A stretch of DNA of 64,000 bases from Pararhizobium mangrovi (GTDB lineage: Bacteria; Pseudomonadota; Alphaproteobacteria; Rhizobiales; Rhizobiaceae): NCBI RefSeq assembly GCF_006516965.1, contig NZ_VHLH01000005.1, forward strand, positions 62,001 through 126,000, given 5' to 3'. The notes beneath the pieces were generated by a model. The model searched no databases, was not told where the DNA came from, and saw only the letters and a program-made list of their open reading frames with translations. Shown piece after piece: positions 59,408-64,000 of this stretch (the stretch's first letter is position 1; each line of letters starts with the position of its first letter). The position numbers and the translations under genes were made by a program.

Positions 59408-61947
59408 CCTATGTCACGCTCGAAAACTGCGATCGCGAACCGATCCATCTCCTCGGCCGCGTCCAGTCCTTCGGTTTTCTCATCGGCTTCGATCAGGAAT
59501 GGCGGGTCTCGCATATCTCCGAGAACGCCCGCACCTTCCTGCCCAGCCTCGACGAGAGTGCGCTCGGCCAGGAAGCGCGCGTGCTTCTTACGCCCGAGAT
59601 CGTCCATACGATCCGCAACCGGCTGCAATACCAGCGCCCCGACAGCGGGCCCGAGGTGATCGGCGATCTCGCGCTGCCCGGCGCGACGCAGCGCTTCGAC
59701 GCCGCGGTCCACCGTTCGGGCGACACGGTCGTGCTCGAATGCGAGCCGGCGATGGATCCGTTCTCCGAGACGGAACTGAGCGCCGTTCGCAACGCCGCCG
59801 CCCGCTTTGCCAACGCGACCGGCATGAAGCGGCTGATGAACGACGCCGTGCGCCTCGTGCGCATGACGACCGGCCACGACCGCGTCATGTTCTATCGCTT
59901 CCTGCCGGACGACAGCGGCGAAGTGGTCGCCGAAGCGCGCGGGACGGACCTCGAGGCCTTTCTCGGCCTGCGCTATCCGGCTTCCGACATTCCGAGCCAG
60001 GCACGCCGGCTCTACGCCAAGAATCCGATCCGCATCATCGCCGACGTCCACGACGAAGGCGCGACGATCGAGGCCGCCTCGAACGTCGCCGACCCGGTCG
60101 TCGACCTTTCGTCGAGCGTCATCCGCTCCGTCTCGCCGATCCATCTGGAATATCTGCGCAACATGGGCGTGACCGCCTCGATGTCGATCTCCATCGTCAT
60201 CGACGGCAAGCTGTGGGGCCTCATTGCCTGCCACCACTATTCCGGCCCCTACATGCCGCCGCTCAGCCGGCGCAACGCGTCGGTCCTGCTCGGCCAGATG
60301 CTTTCGCTCGCGCTGCAACGGCGCCTGAGCAAGGACGAGCAGATCCACGACGAGGCCGTGCGCCGCGTTTCCAACGAGATCTCGCGGGCGGTGACGAACC
60401 ATGTTCCCACCCGAGAAGCGCTCTATTCCTGTGGCGAAGAGTTCGAGCAGATCCTGAGAGCCGACGGCTTCGCCTTCCTTTACGAGGGCGTCGTCACCCG
60501 CCACGGCAGCACGCCTTCGTCCGACAACGTCTCGGCGCTCGCGAAGGCGGTCAATACCGGCTCGGACAACGACATCGTCGCGACATCCGAGATCGGCACG
60601 CTTTTCGGGTCGATCGACTGGACGAAGGAATCGACGGCCGGCGCCGTCATCATTCCGATCTCGCGGACGCCGCGCGATTACCTCATCTTCTTCCGCGACG
60701 AGGTTCGCCAGCAGGTCGTGTGGGGCGGCAACCCGGACAAGCCGATCGAATACGGGCCGAACGGCGCGCGCCTCAGCCCCCGCAAGAGCTTCGAGGCCTG
60801 GCAGACGACCGTCGCCGGCAAGAGCGAAGACTGGCTCCCCGCCGATCTGCGCGCGGCGAGCCACCTGCGCATCACCCTTCTCGAGGTCGTGCTGCGTCTT
60901 GCGGAAGAAGCCGCGCTCGAACGGCGGCGGGCTGCAGAAACGCAGGAACTCCTCATCGCCGAACTCAACCACCGCGTCCGCAACATTCTCGGTCTCGTGC
61001 GCGGTCTGGTCTCGCAGTCGCGCGACCCGTCGCTGACGATCGAACAGTTCGCCGCGATCATCGACAGCCGTCTGCATGCCCTGGCGCGCGCGCACAACCA
61101 GATCACCAAGACCAACTGGTCGAATTCCTCGCTGAGCGGCCTCATCGCCGCCGAGGCTGAATCCTATCTGCTCGACCGGCGCTCGTGGCTAACGGTCGGC
61201 GGCGACGACGTGCTTTTGACACCGACCGCGTATTCGACCGTCGCGCTCGTCATGCACGAGATGGTCACCAACGCCGCCAAGTACGGCGCGCTGACGGACG
61301 AACGCGGCCGGGCGAAGGTGATGCTGACGCTCAAGGACGGCGGCGTCGCGATCGACTGGACGGAAAGCGGCGGCCCGCCGGTCAAGGCACCGACGCGACG
61401 CGGTTTCGGCTCGACGATCATCGAGCGCTCGGTGCCCTTCGAACTGCAGGGCGAGGCCGACATCCGCTACGATCTCGAAGGCGTATCGGCGCGCTTCTGG
61501 ATCCCCAATCGACACTTCACCGTCGCGGAAAAGACGGCCGCCGGCAAAACCGAGAATCCCGCCTCGCCCGACGAGGCCGGTGCATCGCCGGCGACGCACG
61601 CCGTTCCGCAGCGCGTGCTGATCGCCGAGGACAACATGCTGATCGCCATGGAAGCCGAGGACATGGTCCGCGACCTCGGCGCCACCGAGGTCGTAATCGT
61701 TCCCTCCGTCGCCGGCGCCATGCAGGAGATCGAGCAGCGCGAGTTCGACTTCGCCCTTCTCGATGTCAATCTCGGCGACGAGACGAGCTTCGTGATCGCC
61801 GAAACGCTGATGTCCCGCGGCGTACGGATCGGCTTTGCGAGCGGCTACGGCGACGATGCCCGCACCCCCGCCACCCTCGTCGACGTCCCCCGCATCTCGA
61901 AGCCCTACTCAAACGACGCGATCCGCGAACTCCTGCTCGGCAAGTAG
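59404..61947 (+). CDS. Bacteriophytochrome with HWE histidine kinase and C-terminal receiver
   Basis: An 847-residue red/far-red photoreceptor. Order: N-terminal PAS with chromophore-binding C9 in ENCDREPIH, GAF (about 140-310) with D195 in YPASDIP and H247 in SPIH, then H277-H278 in CHHYSG, PHY domain (about 320-500) with the tongue motifs WGGNP and P459-R-K-S-F463, an HWE kinase with phosphoacceptor H523 in ELNHRVRN, HEMVTNAAKYG and DWTESGG (W652), then a flexible linker and a receiver (about 735-847) with D787 in LLDVNL. All key residues are present, so it should bind biliverdin covalently, switch with light, autophosphorylate, and pass phosphate within or between molecules. Confidence 0.97.
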   Translation: MTYVTLENCDREPIHLLGRVQSFGFLIGFDQEWRVSHISENARTFLPSLDESALGQEARVLLTPEIVHTIRNRLQYQRPDSGPEVIGDLALPGATQRFDAAVHRSGDTVVLECEPAMDPFSETELSAVRNAAARFANATGMKRLMNDAVRLVRMTTGHDRVMFYRFLPDDSGEVVAEARGTDLEAFLGLRYPASDIPSQARRLYAKNPIRIIADVHDEGATIEAASNVADPVVDLSSSVIRSVSPIHLEYLRNMGVTASMSISIVIDGKLWGLIACHHYSGPYMPPLSRRNASVLLGQMLSLALQRRLSKDEQIHDEAVRRVSNEISRAVTNHVPTREALYSCGEEFEQILRADGFAFLYEGVVTRHGSTPSSDNVSALAKAVNTGSDNDIVATSEIGTLFGSIDWTKESTAGAVIIPISRTPRDYLIFFRDEVRQQVVWGGNPDKPIEYGPNGARLSPRKSFEAWQTTVAGKSEDWLPADLRAASHLRITLLEVVLRLAEEAALERRRAAETQELLIAELNHRVRNILGLVRGLVSQSRDPSLTIEQFAAIIDSRLHALARAHNQITKTNWSNSSLSGLIAAEAESYLLDRRSWLTVGGDDVLLTPTAYSTVALVMHEMVTNAAKYGALTDERGRAKVMLTLKDGGVAIDWTESGGPPVKAPTRRGFGSTIIERSVPFELQGEADIRYDLEGVSARFWIPNRHFTVAEKTAAGKTENPASPDEAGASPATHAVPQRVLIAEDNMLIAMEAEDMVRDLGATEVVIVPSVAGAMQEIEQREFDFALLDVNLGDETSFVIAETLMSRGVRIGFASGYGDDARTPATLVDVPRISKPYSNDAIRELLLGK

Positions 61948-61969
61948 GGTTCGGCGGCGAATAGTCGTC

Positions 61970-62725
61970 TCAGCCGGCCTCTTCCTTCGGGGCCATGCGG
62001 CGGGCGGCCAGTCTTTCGAGGCCCGAAAGGGCGTCGTAGATCAGCACGGCCAGCGCGCCGACGATCAGGCCGCCCTGCAGGACGAAGGCGATGTTGTTGG
62101 ACAGCAGGCCGGCGATGATCACTTCGCCGAGCGTCTTGGCGGCGACCGTGGAGCCGATGGTGGCGGTCGCGAGCCCGATGACGACCGAAAGCCGGATACC
62201 GGCAAGGATGACCGGGAACGCAAGCGGCAGCTCGACGCGAAGCAGCCGCTGGAAATTGGTCATGCCGCTGCCGCGGGCGGCCTCCATGACGGCGTTGGGC
62301 AACGTCGTCAGCGCCGTGAGCGCGTTTTCGAAGATCGGCAGCAAGCCGTAGAGGAAGAGCGCGATCAGTGTCGGCTTCTGGCCGAATCCGACCGCCGGCA
62401 CGGCGAGCGCGAGCACCGCAACCGGCGGAAAGGTCTGGCCGACATTCACCAGGCTGCGCGAAAGCGGCAGGAATTCGCGACCCGATGGACGCGTCACCAG
62501 GATCGCCAGCCCCACAGCGACGATCGTCGCGGCGACCGTCGCCGTCAGGACGACGCGCAGATGCAGGAGCGTAAGCGTCAGCAGGCTGCCCTGATTGTAG
62601 ATCGGCGGGGCATTGTTTTCCGTCAACGGCTTGAAGACCGGCGCGAAGACGTTCGGCTCGGTAATGAAGACGATCAGGAGAACGAGCACGGCAAGCCGGA
62701 TCGCCAGCGGCAGGAAGCGCTTCAT
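61970..62725 (-). CDS. Osmoprotectant (glycine betaine/choline-type) ABC permease, YehW/OpuC-like
   Basis: A 251-residue permease. ATG 62725 overlaps the end of the ATPase gene (ATGA). TM helices LAIRLAVLVLLIVFITEP and others surround the EAA-type loop EAARGSGMTNFQRLLRVELPLAFPVILAGIRLSVVI, characteristic of osmoprotectant permeases without fused binding domain. It is the third gene of a permease-ATPase-permease unit. Confidence 0.93.
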   Translation of the reverse strand: MKRFLPLAIRLAVLVLLIVFITEPNVFAPVFKPLTENNAPPIYNQGSLLTLTLLHLRVVLTATVAATIVAVGLAILVTRPSGREFLPLSRSLVNVGQTFPPVAVLALAVPAVGFGQKPTLIALFLYGLLPIFENALTALTTLPNAVMEAARGSGMTNFQRLLRVELPLAFPVILAGIRLSVVIGLATATIGSTVAAKTLGEVIIAGLLSNNIAFVLQGGLIVGALAVLIYDALSGLERLAARRMAPKEEAG

Positions 62726-63663
62726 GCCGCCGGCCGTGCCGCCTGCTCGAGCAGGGCTTCGCGGGTCACGCGCCCGAGCGGTGCACCGGCGGCGTCGACG
62801 ACGGGAAGGGCGTTGCGGCCCGACCACAGGAGTTCGGCGAGCGCATCCCGGCGTGTGGCGCTGACGGGAAGCGGTTCGCCCTCGGCGGCACCGTCTTCGA
62901 CCACGGCTTCGAGCGCGCTCAGCGAGAGATAGCGGAAGGGCCGGTCCGCCGAACCGATCAGCGTCTCGACGAAGTCCGTCGCCGGATTGGCGAGGATCTC
63001 GGCGGGCTCGGCGTATTGCAGGAGCTTGCCCCCGTCCATGACCGCGATGCGGTCGCCGAGATGGATCGCCTCCTCCATGTCGTGGGTGACGAGCACGATC
63101 GTCGTGCCGAAGCGCTGCTGGATCGTCATCAGGTCGTCCTGCGCCTTGGCGCGGATGACCGGGTCGAGCGCGCCGAAGGGTTCGTCCATCAAAAGGATGT
63201 TCGGCTCGGCGGCAAGCGCGCGCGCCACGCCGACGCGCTGTTGCTGACCGCCGGAAAGCTCGTGCGGATAGCGATCGCGGAAGGCCTGCGGGTCGAGCTG
63301 GTAGAGTTCGAGCAGTTCGTCGACCTTGGCGTCGATGCGCGCCTTGTCCCAGCCCGAAAGCACAGGCACCGTGGCGATGTTCTGCGCGACGGTACGGTGC
63401 GGAAAGAGGCCGTGACCCTGGATCGCGTAGCCGATGCCGCGCCTCAGTTCGTGAGCCGGCATCTCCCGCGTGTCCTTGCCGTCGATGCGGATCACGCCCT
63501 CGCTCGGTTCGACGAGGCGGTTGATCATACGCAGCAGCGTCGTCTTGCCCGAACCCGAGGTGCCGACAATGGCAGCGATCGTGTGCGGATCGACGGTCAT
63601 CGAAACGGCGTCGACGACCGGCGTACCGGCATAGCGCTTGGTCAGCGATTCGATCTCGATCAT
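62722..63663 (-). CDS. Osmoprotectant ABC ATP-binding protein, YehX/OpuCA-like
   Basis: A 313-residue ABC ATPase with Walker A GTSGSGKTT, signature LSGGQQQR, Walker B ILLMDEPFGALDP and THDMEEA. The C-terminal part (RYLSLSALEAVVED... GRNALPVVDAAGAPLGRVTREALLE) is a short CBS-like regulatory region, as in OpuA/OpuC ATPases that sense ionic strength. It overlaps both neighbours by four bases. Confidence 0.95.
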   Translation of the reverse strand: MIEIESLTKRYAGTPVVDAVSMTVDPHTIAAIVGTSGSGKTTLLRMINRLVEPSEGVIRIDGKDTREMPAHELRRGIGYAIQGHGLFPHRTVAQNIATVPVLSGWDKARIDAKVDELLELYQLDPQAFRDRYPHELSGGQQQRVGVARALAAEPNILLMDEPFGALDPVIRAKAQDDLMTIQQRFGTTIVLVTHDMEEAIHLGDRIAVMDGGKLLQYAEPAEILANPATDFVETLIGSADRPFRYLSLSALEAVVEDGAAEGEPLPVSATRRDALAELLWSGRNALPVVDAAGAPLGRVTREALLEQAARPAA

Positions 63664-64000
63664 GCGGACGCTCCTTCGCGGCCCGTGCGATTGGAAAGTT
63701 CGATCAGAGCGTCGAGGACGATCGCCGCCGCGAAGGCGAGCGCGACCGTCGGCACGGCGCCGAGCAGGACGAGATCCATCGCGGTCTGGCCGATGCCCTG
63801 GAAGACGAAGACGCCGAAACCGCCGCCGCCGATGAGTGCTGCGATGGTGGCAAGGCCGATGTTCTGCACCAGCACGATGCGGATGCCGGTCAGGATCACC
63901 GGGAAGGCGAGCGGGAACTCCACGCGCATCAGCCGCTGGCCGTCGGTCATACCCATGCCGCGCGCCGCGTCGTTGGCCGCGCGCGGTACACCGGCAAGCC
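63660..64000 (-). CDS. Osmoprotectant ABC permease, YehY/OpuC-like (partial, 5' end outside window)
   Basis: The frame remains open through the right edge: codons before the internal ATG 63956 read ...LAGVPRAANDAARGMG, which is the conserved loop before MTDGQRLMRVEFPLAFPVILTGIRIVLVQN. So the true start lies beyond 64000 and only the C-terminal part (113 codons) is here. It continues with AALIGGGGFGVFVFQGIGQTAMDLVLLGAVPT. The binding-protein gene is expected further upstream. Confidence 0.9.
   Translation of the reverse strand, partial: LAGVPRAANDAARGMGMTDGQRLMRVEFPLAFPVILTGIRIVLVQNIGLATIAALIGGGGFGVFVFQGIGQTAMDLVLLGAVPTVALAFAAAIVLDALIELSNRTGREGASA

Noticed and set aside
1-64000. CRISPR array, tRNA, rRNA, insertion sequence or integron in the window.
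   Set aside because: No regularly spaced repeats, no cloverleaf-like sequence with CCA-proximal TTCGA box, and no transposase or integrase motif was found on reading both strands.

Overview
The window is GC-rich, gene-dense chromosomal DNA of an alphaproteobacterium, most likely a Hyphomicrobiales (Rhizobiales) member close to the Rhizobiaceae/Aurantimonadaceae. Signs are the three-gene proton-translocating transhydrogenase with an aa3-type CcO subunit IV-like leader gene, a 377-residue rhizobial-type ornithine decarboxylase behind a long structured leader, a DUF992 protein, a COG0523/WD40 zinc-homeostasis pair, an HWE-kinase bacteriophytochrome, TTGAC-type promoters, and many ATGA/GTGA start-stop overlaps. 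No tRNA, rRNA, CRISPR array or insertion sequence was recognised. Strong GC3 bias produces many long antisense frames, which were not annotated.

Region 1 (1-8.64 kb) is a catabolic island. A SelA-like PLP enzyme runs off the left edge and is divergent from an IclR regulator. Opposite lies a seven-gene operon: peptide-type binding protein, two permeases, COG3964 amidohydrolase/deacetylase, two ATPases and RidA. A 16-bp near-palindrome occurs both between the SelA-like gene and iclR and in the leader of the operon, so all nine genes may form one IclR regulon. Region 2 (8.9-17.1 kb) holds a complete branched-chain-amino-acid-type ABC transporter (LivK-H-M-G-F), then a ketoglutarate-semialdehyde-type dehydrogenase and an FGGY pentulose kinase. 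Region 3 (17.4-27.5 kb) holds a DUF992 secreted protein, the pntAA-pntAB-pntB operon led by a 74-residue membrane protein, a TRAP transporter of the keto-acid (TakP-like) class, a class I glutamine-amidotransferase-like hydrolase and a small exported AprI/Inh-like protein.

Region 4 (27.7-38.4 kb) contains a LacI regulator with a hydroxyacid dehydrogenase, a photolyase-like protein with an apparently reversed domain order, the COG0523 GTPase/WD40 pair with a Zur-like site, an AT-rich island with one orphan gene (DUF6414-like), a GNAT enzyme, ornithine decarboxylase with a speF-like leader, a YgjV-like membrane protein and a LysR regulator. Region 5 (38.4-51.6 kb) is mixed: GNAT, aminotransferase, tandem SLC13 permeases, MipA/OmpV protein, DUF533 protein, KDPG aldolase, an endolysin-like muramidase, TrhO, a luciferase-like oxidoreductase and a GH1 beta-glucosidase. 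Region 6 (51.7-64 kb) has a gltX-lysS pair, a hypothetical membrane-anchored protein, a transaldolase/PfkB pair, a RibB with a degenerate RibA half, a heme oxygenase/bacteriophytochrome operon, and an osmoprotectant (YehYXW/OpuC-type) ABC transporter cut by the right edge.

The most distinctive items are the IclR/SelA-like/COG3964/RidA uptake-and-degradation cluster with its shared operator, the orphan AT-rich gene with its 16-bp perfect palindrome, the reversed-domain photolyase-like protein, and the long low-complexity tails on PntA and the TRAP large permease.
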